Notes under the pieces: generated by a model
What the model was told of the DNA's origin: nothing
Seen by the model: only the letters and a program-made list of their open reading frames with translations
Databases searched by the model: none
Assembly (NCBI GenBank): GCA_022563195.1
Contig: JADFNV010000005.1
Location: 37,670-101,669, forward strand
From: Pseudomonadota bacterium
Lineage (GTDB): Bacteria > Pseudomonadota > Gammaproteobacteria > Steroidobacterales > Woeseiaceae
Reading direction: 5' to 3'
DNA length: 64,000 bases
Program-made: the position numbers and the translations under genes
Part shown: one piece after another, positions 1 to 8,822 of the stretch
Numbering within the stretch: the stretch's first letter is position 1
How the letters are laid out: every line of letters begins with the position of its first letter

Positions 1-488
1 AAGTACGGCCCCGAGGCAAATAACCTCGGACCTATCGCCTCCCCGGCGTCGATCAGATCACGATGCTTAATGACGCGATCGGGAAAAAACTCACCGGCTG
101 ACCAGGTCGACGTCACGCCGTTCGCCAGGAAGACGATGCCGTTGTAGACGACTTCTTCCGCACGTCCGTTGTCCACGAGATCGAAATTGTAGTGTGCGTG
201 CAGATCAATCATGCCCGGCAAGATCGTTGCCGAATCGGTCAGATCAACGACTATTGCCGCAGCAAGATCGCTCTCAGATATATAGGCGTCTATTGCGACG
301 AAAACTCCGTCGCGAATCACGATGCCCGTATTGCGCCGACGCGTATCGCTGATGCCATCGAACAGCCAGCCACCACGGACGATGATTTGCTCCGACGACG
401 GTTCAGCCCATTGCGCGTGCACCGACACAGAGGCCAACAACAGGCACAGCGCTATCGTTTTCAAGGAATTGCGTATGGATGCGGACAT
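1..488 (-). CDS. Amidohydrolase family protein, N-terminal part (runs off the window)
   Basis: The frame is open from an ATG at 488 to the window edge, giving about 162 residues of N-terminus; the ORF track missed it because no stop lies inside the window. The protein starts with a basic stretch and a hydrophobic signal peptide ending near VHAQ, so it is probably exported. After that comes the usual amidohydrolase start: a beta-sandwich stretch (IIVRGGWLFDG, VVDLTDSATILPGMIDLHAH). The HAH of DLHAHYNFD is the first metal-binding HxH motif of the superfamily. Family members hydrolyse amide or cyclic amide bonds with one or two metal ions. The substrate cannot be inferred from this part. It is divergent from the small membrane protein gene at 614. 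Confidence 0.8.
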   Translation of the reverse strand, partial: MSASIRNSLKTIALCLLLASVSVHAQWAEPSSEQIIVRGGWLFDGISDTRRRNTGIVIRDGVFVAIDAYISESDLAAAIVVDLTDSATILPGMIDLHAHYNFDLVDNGRAEEVVYNGIVFLANGVTSTWSAGEFFPDRVIKHRDLIDAGEAIGPRLFASGPY

Positions 489-613
489 TTCAACCTCGCA
501 CTCTTGCTGATGACCGACCAGGCCAAGACTAGTTTTTTAAAAACCCAAAGTGACCTGAAGCCGTAAATTAGATACTGTCTAACAAGGTCTAAATTTAATG
601 TATCGGAGAGATA

Positions 614-1039
614 TTGCAGCTAAAGCAAAAAATTATCAGGATTTTGTTGCACGTCGTTGGTGTGGCCATGCTTGTCAACGGAATCTGGATGGTCTCCCAA
701 GCGCTCGAATGGTTTTTCAACATTCCCGCGGACATGATGGCGACGGGCGAACCGAACGGCCACTTGATCCGTGACGTCGGGATTGCCTATATCGTATTTG
801 GGTCCGCACTGAACTGGTGTGCATTGGAATTGCAAAACCGTCGTTACGTGTTCTTGATGGTTGCTTTTTTTATGGTTGCTCACGCGATCGGACATGCGGT
901 CGAAATCCTGATCGGCCTGCTACCGGATTCGCATTGGTGGATTGACTTCCCGCTGGTCCTGCTTCCGGGACTGATATTCGGCGTCCTCGCTATTCCGCGT
1001 GTCTGGGTATCCATGATCGGCGACGGAATGCGCCACTGA
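614..1039 (+). CDS. Small four-helix membrane protein of unknown function
   Basis: A 141-residue protein starting at TTG, with the SD-like sequence GGAGAG ending four bases before the start. About four hydrophobic segments are visible (around residues 10-30, 50-68, 77-97 and 112-130), with polar, histidine-containing loops between them (AHAIGHAVE, PDSHWW). No family is recognised with confidence; the layout resembles small DoxX-like or DUF4345-like membrane proteins, but this is weak. Its last 120 bases overlap, tail to tail, the 3' end of the histidine kinase gene on the other strand. Confidence 0.6.
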   Translation: MQLKQKIIRILLHVVGVAMLVNGIWMVSQALEWFFNIPADMMATGEPNGHLIRDVGIAYIVFGSALNWCALELQNRRYVFLMVAFFMVAHAIGHAVEILIGLLPDSHWWIDFPLVLLPGLIFGVLAIPRVWVSMIGDGMRH

Positions 1040-2743
1040 GATATCCGCAAGCAGCGTCGCGGTGAATACAGACCCTTCGCCCGGCGTGCCGGAAAGCTCC
1101 AGCTTACCGCCGAGCAGATGACAGTATTCCTGGGTGATCGTGAGCCCTAGGCCCGTGCCTGATTCACCACTTTCGGCGGAATTTCTGACTTGTACGAATG
1201 CGTCGAACACGGTTTTCGCCTGCTCAAGCGTGATGCCAATTCCGGAGTCTCTTACCTCGAGGACAATCACTGCGTCGCCGCCAACGATATCCCGTCGGAC
1301 ATTGACCTCGATGTGACCATCCTTCGTAAACTTGGCAGCATTGCTCAACAAGTTGAATAACACCTGACGCATCTTGGTCATGTCCGACCGCATCATGCCG
1401 ACGTCGGCGGAGCACACAAGATCCAGTGTATTGCTATTTTTTTCGATCAGCTGACTGCAGGTCGCCACAACTTCATTCACCAGGTCCTTGACGGCAAATC
1501 GAGTAAGCTGCATGTCGGTTTTGCCGGCTTCGATCTTGGACAAGTCCAGAACATCCGAGATCAGGGATAGCAGGTGCAATCCTGCCGCATTTATCTTTCT
1601 GAGATCCGATATCGTTGCTGCGTGATTCCGATCCTCGGATTCGTCTTGCAAGATTTCGCTGTAACCGATGATGGTTGTCAACGGTGTCCGCAGTTCATGA
1701 CTCATATTAGCCAGAAATTCCGACTTGGCACGGCTGGCTGCCTCCGCCGCCTCCTTGGCGGCGCGCAGTTCGACCTCTACCTGTCGCAGCTCGGTAATGT
1801 CCTGCAGTGTACCGTCATACCTTAAGTGCCCGTCCGGCGTGTCGGGTACATTTCTTACCGTCTCGAGCACCGTTCGTACGCTGCCGTCCGCGCGCACGAT
1901 GCGGTATTCAACTGTAAATTTCTCTCCACTTTCGTACACTTCGGCGACCATTACCCGGTCCTCCGGGTGTATGAGTTCCATGTCCCGGTCCAATGTTGAG
2001 AAGCGATTTATAAAGACATCCGCGGTGTAGCCGAAGATTTCGGCGAATTCGTCGGAAACATTCAGATATTTCGCATCCGTATAATCAAAGCTCCAGTAGC
2101 CTAGCTTCGCAGTCTGGGCGGCTATGCGCAGCTGCTCCGAGGCCTTTTTTTCGCGGTCGTGTGATTGCTGCAGCGCTTGTAAGATATTCGCCCAGTCCTT
2201 CCAAATCAGATCGGCGATTCCAAGAATTATCCCAATAACCACGATAGCTGCGTAAAACTTGGCAATCGCTACGCCAGCTGGATTCGGCCGTATGGGAAAC
2301 GTAACCCCAAGCCAACTCAGCACAAGCGTCGCCGCAATCGCAGCAATAGTCATTCCTGACCAAAATACGACCGCGCGCCGATTGCCGACGAGCATCGCGA
2401 AAGCCGGCACCACGGGCATCCCTATCAGGAAACCCACCGATTCGCCGCCCGTAGCCAGCAGCATGCCGTACAGCAGAACGGCGTTCACGGCAATGAATGC
2501 ATTCGAAATGCCAACGATCGCAATGTTGGCTTTCAGAGCAACGCCGCATGCCACGAGCGCAAGCAGCGTAAGGAATAATGGTATGGCAATGACCGCCTGT
2601 CCGGTCGCCAACACGATGACTATACCGACTGAGTAAGCGACAACCGACACGATCACTGCGCCGGCTGTTCGCCGTGCGCGTCTCAGGTCTTCGGAGCTGA
2701 CCGCAGCGTAGCCTGCCGTCCAACCAGTCCATGAGCGCCGCAA
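920..2743 (-). CDS. Membrane-bound PAS-domain sensor histidine kinase
   Basis: A 607-residue kinase. Residues about 25-185 form six or so hydrophobic helices. A linker and a PAS/PAC domain follow (about 205-325, with the typical YDGTLQDIT end). A short coiled coil leads to the HisKA dimerisation domain with the phospho-acceptor in FLANMSHELRTPLTT (about residue 350). The HATPase domain has an N box (LFNLLSNAAKF), a G1 box (DSGIGI) and a G2 box (GTGLGL). There is no receiver or HPt domain, so it must pass phosphate to a separate response regulator, and none is adjacent. The protein continues about 40 residues past the normal end of the ATPase domain, through DNA antisense to the neighbouring membrane gene; this tail is polar and looks like read-through rather than a domain. 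Confidence 0.88.
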   Translation of the reverse strand: MRRSWTGWTAGYAAVSSEDLRRARRTAGAVIVSVVAYSVGIVIVLATGQAVIAIPLFLTLLALVACGVALKANIAIVGISNAFIAVNAVLLYGMLLATGGESVGFLIGMPVVPAFAMLVGNRRAVVFWSGMTIAAIAATLVLSWLGVTFPIRPNPAGVAIAKFYAAIVVIGIILGIADLIWKDWANILQALQQSHDREKKASEQLRIAAQTAKLGYWSFDYTDAKYLNVSDEFAEIFGYTADVFINRFSTLDRDMELIHPEDRVMVAEVYESGEKFTVEYRIVRADGSVRTVLETVRNVPDTPDGHLRYDGTLQDITELRQVEVELRAAKEAAEAASRAKSEFLANMSHELRTPLTTIIGYSEILQDESEDRNHAATISDLRKINAAGLHLLSLISDVLDLSKIEAGKTDMQLTRFAVKDLVNEVVATCSQLIEKNSNTLDLVCSADVGMMRSDMTKMRQVLFNLLSNAAKFTKDGHIEVNVRRDIVGGDAVIVLEVRDSGIGITLEQAKTVFDAFVQVRNSAESGESGTGLGLTITQEYCHLLGGKLELSGTPGEGSVFTATLLADISVAHSVADHGYPDTRNSEDAEYQSRKQDQREVNPPMRIR

Positions 2744-2824
2744 CCCGCACTGCCCTGCTATTCATCGTATCCGTGTCTTGCCCCCCTGACGCCATTATAG
2801 CCACCCTAATCGCCCGGCTGCGGC

Positions 2825-3427
2825 TCAGTCGGGCAAGTTTGCGCCGCCGTCATCCATTTTTTCCGGACGTTGCCAGTAGACATACTGCGGCGTCCAGTCG
2901 GCCTCGCCCATTCCGGCGAGCCCCAGCAGGCTCCACATCGAGCAATAGATATCGCCCGGTCCGAATATGCAGCTGTTCTTGCGAGTGATCTTGTCTCCGT
3001 CCCGTTCGTAGACGACAGCTCCGGGCATGTTGCCGGTGCCATCCATGACGGTCTGTTCGCTTATGTAGTCGCCGCCGCCGTGGGAAGCCAGGCGAAATCG
3101 CCATTCTCTCGAATTCGCAAAGCGGCGCTGCAGCTCGGGTGGATCTTTTGATACCAGGACAACGGACATCACGGACTCGAGATGCTTGACGAAACCGTTG
3201 AAGCCATCCGCCCACAGTGTGCAGTATCGGCATCCCTGGCCCATATTGTGAATCAGCAACAACTGTTTCCTGTCGCCGAACAGGTCCAGCAAGCTGGTTT
3301 CACCATTAATCGTTGCAAACGAATAATTCCGAACCTCGTCACCTACATTGGATTTTCGCAGTTCGTTGAGCTTTGCAGTGAGCTCAACTATCTGTTTTTC
3401 CACCTCGGATATTTCTGTATTTGCCAT
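2825..3427 (-). CDS. DUF899 family thioredoxin-like protein
   Basis: A 200-residue protein matching the DUF899 family by overall sequence: a predicted N-terminal helix (residues 1-28), then a thioredoxin-like fold with a CRYC motif (GQGCRYCTLW, around residue 85) in the position of the redox CxxC, and the characteristic IYCSMW near the C-terminus. Family members are annotated as dithiol-disulfide isomerase-like, but no reaction is established that I know of. It stands alone on the minus strand between the kinase gene and the divergent SWIB gene. Confidence 0.75.
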   Translation of the reverse strand: MANTEISEVEKQIVELTAKLNELRKSNVGDEVRNYSFATINGETSLLDLFGDRKQLLLIHNMGQGCRYCTLWADGFNGFVKHLESVMSVVLVSKDPPELQRRFANSREWRFRLASHGGGDYISEQTVMDGTGNMPGAVVYERDGDKITRKNSCIFGPGDIYCSMWSLLGLAGMGEADWTPQYVYWQRPEKMDDGGANLPD

Positions 3428-3623
3428 GTGGCCCCCCTGTTACAAAGTTGCAGTTTATGCTTTTTCAGCACCCAGCATGGCTGTACTTGTGGGATACTCT
3501 GCCTGCTTTCACGATTTCAAGACATTATGAAATGCGAAATTTCTGGAAACCGTGACGTCTATCGGCCTTGTCCTATTCAAAGGCTATATTATCCGCTGAC
3601 CTTTACCCTATGAGGAATTTGTT

Positions 3624-3950
3624 GTGGCTGAACTAAAAGGACTCAAGAAACCCGTAAAACTTAAAGCTGATATGGCTGAGTTTTGTGGAGTAAGCGAACT
3701 TCCCCGTACTGAGATCACCAAACGACTCTGGGATTACATTAAAGCCAATAAACTTCAAACCCGGTCTGCTAATGGCAAACCCGAAAACGCAGGCAAATAC
3801 ATCGTCGCCGACGCGAAACTTCTGACATTGTTCAAGAACACGAATTCGACCAGTAAATCGGGCAACCTCACCGATCTACGCAACTTAGCGGAAGGCGACA
3901 CGATAGATATGATGCAGATGGCTGCTGTCGTCAGTGCAAACGTAGAATAG
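3624..3950 (+). CDS. SWIB/MDM2 domain-containing small protein
   Basis: A 108-residue protein starting at GTG, preceded by GAGGA at good spacing. The body is a SWIB/MDM2 fold: the sequence runs through CGVSELPRTEITKRLWDYIKAN, then KYIVADAKLLTLF. The first part (LKKPVKLKADMAEF) is basic. SWIB domains are best known from eukaryotic chromatin remodelling; bacterial versions occur as small stand-alone proteins or fused to topoisomerase, and are thought to bind DNA or DNA-bound partners. The role here is not known. Two inverted repeats lie just downstream. Confidence 0.82.
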   Translation: MAELKGLKKPVKLKADMAEFCGVSELPRTEITKRLWDYIKANKLQTRSANGKPENAGKYIVADAKLLTLFKNTNSTSKSGNLTDLRNLAEGDTIDMMQMAAVVSANVE

Positions 3951-4022
3951 CCAGGATCGCCCTGAGTACTGTCCAACCCACCCCAAATTGAATCACAGCC
4001 GCTCGGCTGCAATTATCACAAA

Positions 4023-4052
4023 CTGGCGGCCGCGTTCCTGCGGCCCGGCCAG
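4023..4052 (+). terminator. Strong GC hairpin downstream of the SWIB gene
   Basis: CTGGC-GGCCGC, loop GTTCCT, then GCGGCC-CG-GCCAG form an 11-bp stem with a 2-nt bulge, about 70 bases past the SWIB stop codon. No run of T follows, so it is at best a weak or Rho-assisted terminator, or a transcript-stabilising hairpin. Confidence 0.4.
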
Positions 4053-4080
4053 GTGACACAAAACCTGAGAAATGTGTCAC
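4053..4080. promoter_or_regulatory. Perfect inverted repeat GTGACACA-N12-TGTGTCAC
   Basis: Two perfect 8-bp arms separated by 12 bases, immediately after the preceding hairpin and about 175 bases upstream of the barrel gene start. It could be a regulator operator for the c-di-GMP operon or part of a tandem hairpin. No binding protein can be named from the sequence. Confidence 0.45.
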
Positions 4081-4126
4081 ATTCCAATCACTTATATGCC
4101 CTGCTGTGCGGCATGAAGTAGCCCAG

Positions 4127-4142
4127 TGTGATCTCGATCACA
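4127..4142. promoter_or_regulatory. Perfect CRP/Vfr-type binding site upstream of the c-di-GMP operon
   Basis: TGTGA-TCTCGA-TCACA matches the CRP consensus TGTGA-N6-TCACA at all ten conserved bases; the spacer differs by one base from the symmetric TCTAGA of the ideal Escherichia coli site. The site centre lies about 120 bases upstream of the proposed TTG start of the barrel gene, and there is no gene between them, so it is well placed for cAMP-dependent control of that operon. Whether it activates or represses cannot be told without a mapped transcription start. Confidence 0.7.
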
Positions 4143-4254
4143 GTTCCAATCGGGCACACGGGATAAAACCTCTATTGCTTATCGAGAAGCGCATCGGCGA
4201 CCCGATAATCCGTGGTTTTTTCGGTTGCTCCGAGCGACTTGCAGGAGATCAATT

Positions 4255-5331
4255 TTGACTGGGATATCAGCAAATCAGAGACCGCTCGCAGCTCTGTCTG
4301 TGTCCTTGTTTTTAACAGGATGGTCTCTGATCACGATACCCACGGCATCGGCGCAGCCAGGTGCATCTGGAAACGCACTCGCGCAATTCAGTATCGAGGA
4401 ATTACTCGATATAACCGTTTATTCTCGCGAACCCCTGAGACTCCACCATACCCACCCCGAGGGCGAGTGGATGTTCGGTTACTCCTACATGTTTATGAGC
4501 ATGGATGGCAATCGAGATGGCACGTCCAGGCAAAGCCCGGCGGATGTCCTGAACGCCGGATTCGCGGTGTCGCCGACGGCGATGACTATGAACATGCATA
4601 TGCTCGAGCTGATGTACGGTTGGCGCGAGGACCTCACCGTAATGGCCATGTTGCCATTCAACAGCTATTCAATGGATCACATTACGGGTACCGGTGCTCA
4701 GTTCGCGACATCCAGCTCCGGCGTAGGTGACTTATCCCTGACAGCCCTCTACAACATCTATGACAAGAAGCGGCGGCGCGTTCACTTGACGGCCGGATTA
4801 ATGTTTCCAACCGGCTCGATCAAGGAGCGCGGCACTACGCCCCTCGGCCCGGATCAGAAACTACCCTATCCCATGCAGCTTGGCTCCGGAACTTTCGATC
4901 CTGTTGTCGGCATCACCTACGTGGCCACCGAAAAAATCTGGTCGTGGGGCTTTCACTTATCCCACACCTATCGGATCGGCGAGAACAGCGAAGACTATAC
5001 CCTGGGTAATCGCAAGCGATTCGACGCTTGGCTCGTGCGCCAATGGTCCGATCGAATATCTTCGACTCTTCGGCTCAGCGGCGAAAACTGGGGCAACATC
5101 GACGGCACGGATCCTGAACTCAATCCGGGCATGGTCCCAACAGCAGATCCCGCCAGGCGTGGTGGCAAGAGACTGGATTTGGGCATGGGCATCAATTTTT
5201 ATATGCCCGAAGGCGCAATGTCGGGAAGTCGAGTCGTACTCGAGCTTAGCTACCCAATATACGAATCACTCGATGGCCCACAGCTGGCAAAAGATTATGA
5301 TCTAAGCGTTGGCTTGCAATGGGTATTCTGA
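4255..5331 (+). CDS. Outer-membrane beta-barrel (MetA/transporter-like), first gene of c-di-GMP operon
   Basis: The start is set at the TTG at 4255 because AGGAGA lies six bases upstream; the ORF track start at 4225 has no such site. The 358-residue product has a signal peptide ending near TASAQ. A short segment FSIEELLDITVYSREP resembles the pre-plug stretch seen at the start of many TonB-dependent receptors. The rest looks like a 12-to-14-strand barrel of the transporter/MetA-like type (repeated aromatic-ended strands such as GLQWVF at the very C-terminus, an outer-membrane insertion signal). The segment HHTHPEGEWMFGYSYMFM is rich in His and Met, as in some metal-related porins. It overlaps the YfiR-like gene by 13 bases, so both are translated from one mRNA. 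The substrate is unknown. Confidence 0.72.
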   Translation: MTGISANQRPLAALSVSLFLTGWSLITIPTASAQPGASGNALAQFSIEELLDITVYSREPLRLHHTHPEGEWMFGYSYMFMSMDGNRDGTSRQSPADVLNAGFAVSPTAMTMNMHMLELMYGWREDLTVMAMLPFNSYSMDHITGTGAQFATSSSGVGDLSLTALYNIYDKKRRRVHLTAGLMFPTGSIKERGTTPLGPDQKLPYPMQLGSGTFDPVVGITYVATEKIWSWGFHLSHTYRIGENSEDYTLGNRKRFDAWLVRQWSDRISSTLRLSGENWGNIDGTDPELNPGMVPTADPARRGGKRLDLGMGINFYMPEGAMSGSRVVLELSYPIYESLDGPQLAKDYDLSVGLQWVF

Positions 5332-5900
5332 TCCGATTCAGTTTTCGACGACTGTTTATCGCAGGCGCCGTAATCGTATTAATCAACCCATCCCTGATCG
5401 TGGGATCGGTCTGGGCAGCTGAGACTTTCCCGGAATATGAGGTCAAGGCCGCTCTCATCGCCCAGGTGGCAAAGTTTATCCATTGGCCACAAACCAGCGA
5501 TAGCGACAGCAGTCTCCATGTATGCGTATTGGGTGAAGATCCTTTCGGACCTGCTCTAGACGCACTGCGTGACAAGCAAGTCGGTGGACGTCCACTGACG
5601 ACCGAACGGCTGCAGAACCTGCGATTCGCCGCGGACAGGTGCCATATCCTCTTCATCAGCCGTTCCGAGAAATCACGACTGACGTCGATCCTTGCCAAGC
5701 TGCAGGCGTCGCCGATCCTGACCATCGCCGATACGAAGGGATTTGCGCAACTGGGTGGCATCCTCAACCTGGAGATTGCGAACGACCGGGTGATATTCGA
5801 GATCAACGTTCGATCGAGTCAGATAGCGGGGCTTCGGATCGACACTCGCCTGCTCGAGTTAGTGACAATCGTCGGTGACGAACTGGCAGGGGGCAAATAA
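5319..5900 (+). CDS. YfiR-like periplasmic protein (DUF4154)
   Basis: A 193-residue protein with a signal peptide (cleavage near VWAAE) followed by the DUF4154/YfiR pattern: EYEVKAALIAQVAKFIHWP, then CVLGEDPFG, CHILFIS and a C-terminal VIFEINVRSSQIAGLRIDTRLLEL. YfiR of Pseudomonas is a periplasmic protein that represses the diguanylate cyclase YfiN and responds to redox or envelope stress. Here no YfiN is present. The gene sits instead between a barrel and a hybrid kinase whose sensor domain faces the periplasm, so it probably signals to that kinase. It overlaps the upstream gene and ends directly before the kinase ATG. Confidence 0.85.
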   Translation: MGILIRFSFRRLFIAGAVIVLINPSLIVGSVWAAETFPEYEVKAALIAQVAKFIHWPQTSDSDSSLHVCVLGEDPFGPALDALRDKQVGGRPLTTERLQNLRFAADRCHILFISRSEKSRLTSILAKLQASPILTIADTKGFAQLGGILNLEIANDRVIFEINVRSSQIAGLRIDTRLLELVTIVGDELAGGK

Positions 5901-8822
5901 ATGCATACCCCGAAAAAGTCCATTCGTCACAAGCTGCAGGTCATCTCGATAATTGCAACGATGACCGCTGTATTTCTGGCCTCCGTTACGTTTCTATTGA
6001 CCGAGATCATGTCCAAACGTCAGGACATGGCGGACCACTACGTCTCTGTCGCGAGTCTCATTGCAAAAAACAGCGTTGGCGCTCTTACCTTCGGCGATTC
6101 GAATCGCGCGACCGAGATCCTGGCGTCACTCGGGGAACAGAAGCATATCGTTTTCGCCGAGCTGCGTAATCCAGACGGGGGCCTGATTGCGCGATTTGAG
6201 AATTCCAGCAACTCGTCGAGCGATGTCTCATCGATATCTGAGGCTGACGTTGCATGGCGAATGGAGAACTTTCAATCGCAAAAAGCGACTGTTCATATCA
6301 GTGGATTCCAGTTCATCGACGTCCTGGTCCCGGTCCTGTTCGATGGCGAGCAGCTCGGTGTCGTGCAGATGCGAGCCGCACTATCAAGCCTCGTTGAATC
6401 CATGATTTCACTTGCCTACATCACTGGAATCGCTTTCCTGTTCGCCATAGTCGTCGCCTACATTCTCTCTGTGCAATTGAACAGGACGGTCTCCCGGCCA
6501 ATTCTTGAACTCGCCAATCTCATGCGGATCGTGTCAGAAACGCAGGACTATTCGCTGCAAATACCTGTAGAACATGGCGATGAGAGTGATGAGATAGATT
6601 CATTGAACGAAGGCTTCAACCTCATGCTGCGCGAGATACACCAAAGAGACAAGCGACTGGGTAAGCATCGTGAGGAGCTGGAACAGAGGGTGATCCAACG
6701 CACACAGAATCTTGCCGCTGCGGTTGCAGCCTCTGAAGAGGCCAAAAAGACCGCAGAAGCCGCAAGTCTTGCGAAGAGTGAATTTCTTGCGCGCATGAGT
6801 CACGAAATACGAACGCCGATGAACGGCGTGTTGGGCATGACAGAATTGCTGCTCTCAACGACACAGCTGGATGACCGCCAGAGGGACTACGCCACTACCA
6901 TTCGCCAGTCCGGCGATTCTCTGCTGGCGATCATCAATGACATCCTGGACTTCTCCAAAATTGAGGCCGGTAAGCTGGAGCTCGAGGTTGCGCCGTTCGA
7001 TTTCCGCAGGATGATCGAAAGTAGCGTCGCCCTGCTCGCCGAGTTCGCCCACAGAAAGGGCCTGGAGCTGATCGTGGATATTCCGCCAGATCTCCCCAGG
7101 GGTGTGCGCGGCGATGCGATACGCCTGCGGCAAGTGCTGATTAATCTCATCAGCAATGCCGTGAAATTTACGGAAAACGGCGAGATCGTGGTCCGCGTGA
7201 GGGCGATCAGCGCCGAGGCTGGATCGACGCTGTTCCGATTCGAGATTCGAGATACGGGTATTGGCATCAAAGCGGAGAGCCAGGCCCTGATTTTCGACGC
7301 CTTCTCGCAAGAGGACGGGTCAGACACACGTAGAACGGACGGCACAGGACTGGGATTGGCAATTGCCAAACAATTGGTCGCCCTGATGAACGGTGATATC
7401 GGCGTGAACAGCGAGCCGGGTCGAGGCTCAGTGTTCTGGTTCACAACGCGGCTGGAAAATGGTGAACCCGACACATTGACGCTGAAACCGGAGCTACTCG
7501 CCGGAATGCGTGCACTGATCGTGGATGACAATGCAACCAACAGGAAAATTCTGCGACTGCAACTCGAGAGCTGGCGCATGGACGTCACCGAAGCAACGTC
7601 CGGGGCCCTTGCCCTGGAGCAACTACGGCAAACGGCAAATAGCAGCGAATCGTATGATGTGCTGCTGCTGGATATGCAGATGCCCGAGATGGATGGGCTG
7701 GATCTCGCGCGGGCCGTGCAGGCGATGCCGGCCTTGGCGGAATTGGTGCTGGTGCTGCTCAGTTCGGTGACGGGAGATGTGCAAAATAGCCAGATCCAGG
7801 AAGCCGGGATCAGCGCACACCTGACCAAACCGGTCAGACGCACCGATTTGTATGATTGCCTGACGCGGACCTTGGCCGACACCGTTACAGCGGAGACCCG
7901 CGAGAACGCAATGGCACAGACCGGTGTCTGCCATAAGCCGGCAAACCTTGGCGCGCATGTACTGATAGTGGATGACAACCTCATCAATCAGGAAGTAGCA
8001 CGATCAATGCTTGTCGAACTGGGCTGCCGTGTGACCGTTGCGAAAAATGGTCGCGAAGCTGTGGCGGAGTTCGAGCGCGATTCCTGGGATGCGGTTCTGA
8101 TGGACTGCCAGATGCCCGAAATGGATGGCTATGAGGCAACCCGAGTTATCCGTCGATTGGAAGCCAGTCGGAAGGATTCGCGGACACCTATTATCGCGCT
8201 CACAGCCAATGCCCTGCAGGGCGATCGGGAGCGATGCCTGGAGGCCGGGATGGACGACTACCTGAGCAAGCCATTTAATCTCGCCAGTCTCCAGGACATG
8301 CTATCAGCACATATGGCCGAACTGCCGGCGGCGGCCGCACCGCCCGAATCGAAGGCAACAGCTGGGGCGTCGAACAGCAAGGAACCATCGCCGCTCGAAT
8401 CAAGCCAGACAAATAGCAAGTTGATCAGAACCGATACACTTCCGGCCAATTTCGAGACTGACACCGTCGTCCTCGAGCCGAATGCCCTCAACACCATCCG
8501 CAAACTTCAGCAACCCGGGGAGCCCTGTTTGCTGAGCAAAGTAATCAACTTGTATCTCGAGACCTCGAAGGAACTCCTGGTCAACCTACGCACGGCTATC
8601 GACAAAGCGGATGCGAATGCGCTGGTCGAAGCAGCCCACGCACTGAAATCGTCCAGCGCCAACGTCGGCGCCAAAGTGCTTGCCGAACTCGGCAAACAAT
8701 TTGAATCGATGGGCCGCCGCGATGATCTCAACGGCGCCCCATCTCTGCTCATGCAATTTAATGCGGAATATCGCCGCGTCGTTGACGCGCTGACCAGAGA
8801 GATGCGTGACACAGCAGCATGA
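5901..8822 (+). CDS. Hybrid sensor histidine kinase with CHASE8-like sensor, two receivers and HPt
   Basis: A 973-residue kinase of BarA/GacS layout. TM1 is near residues 15-37, then a periplasmic CHASE8-like domain (about 40-155, containing [14 protein letters not shown]), TM2 near 165-190 and HAMP to about 245. A coiled coil leads to HisKA with His301 in [11 protein letters not shown]. The HATPase domain (about 400-510) has intact N, G1 and G2 boxes ([25 protein letters not shown]). Receiver 1 has Asp591 ([12 protein letters not shown]), receiver 2 has Asp735 ([11 protein letters not shown]), and the HPt domain has His913 ([12 protein letters not shown]). All phospho-sites are present, so a full His-Asp-His relay is possible. 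The likely final target is the Asp57 receiver of the GGDEF-EAL protein encoded next, whose start overlaps by four bases. Confidence 0.93.
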   Translation: MHTPKKSIRHKLQVISIIATMTAVFLASVTFLLTEIMSKRQDMADHYVSVASLIAKNSVGALTFGDSNRATEILASLGEQKHIVFAELRNPDGGLIARFENSSNSSSDVSSISEADVAWRMENFQSQKATVHISGFQFIDVLVPVLFDGEQLGVVQMRAALSSLVESMISLAYITGIAFLFAIVVAYILSVQLNRTVSRPILELANLMRIVSETQDYSLQIPVEHGDESDEIDSLNEGFNLMLREIHQRDKRLGKHREELEQRVIQRTQNLAAAVAASEEAKKTAEAASLAKSEFLARMSHEIRTPMNGVLGMTELLLSTTQLDDRQRDYATTIRQSGDSLLAIINDILDFSKIEAGKLELEVAPFDFRRMIESSVALLAEFAHRKGLELIVDIPPDLPRGVRGDAIRLRQVLINLISNAVKFTENGEIVVRVRAISAEAGSTLFRFEIRDTGIGIKAESQALIFDAFSQEDGSDTRRTDGTGLGLAIAKQLVALMNGDIGVNSEPGRGSVFWFTTRLENGEPDTLTLKPELLAGMRALIVDDNATNRKILRLQLESWRMDVTEATSGALALEQLRQTANSSESYDVLLLDMQMPEMDGLDLARAVQAMPALAELVLVLLSSVTGDVQNSQIQEAGISAHLTKPVRRTDLYDCLTRTLADTVTAETRENAMAQTGVCHKPANLGAHVLIVDDNLINQEVARSMLVELGCRVTVAKNGREAVAEFERDSWDAVLMDCQMPEMDGYEATRVIRRLEASRKDSRTPIIALTANALQGDRERCLEAGMDDYLSKPFNLASLQDMLSAHMAELPAAAAPPESKATAGASNSKEPSPLESSQTNSKLIRTDTLPANFETDTVVLEPNALNTIRKLQQPGEPCLLSKVINLYLETSKELLVNLRTAIDKADANALVEAAHALKSSSANVGAKVLAELGKQFESMGRRDDLNGAPSLLMQFNAEYRRVVDALTREMRDTAA

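Noticed and set aside
192-566. 124-aa plus-strand ORF at the left end
   Set aside because: It is antisense to the amidohydrolase N-terminus, which has a signal peptide and the HAH metal motif and clearly is the coding strand.
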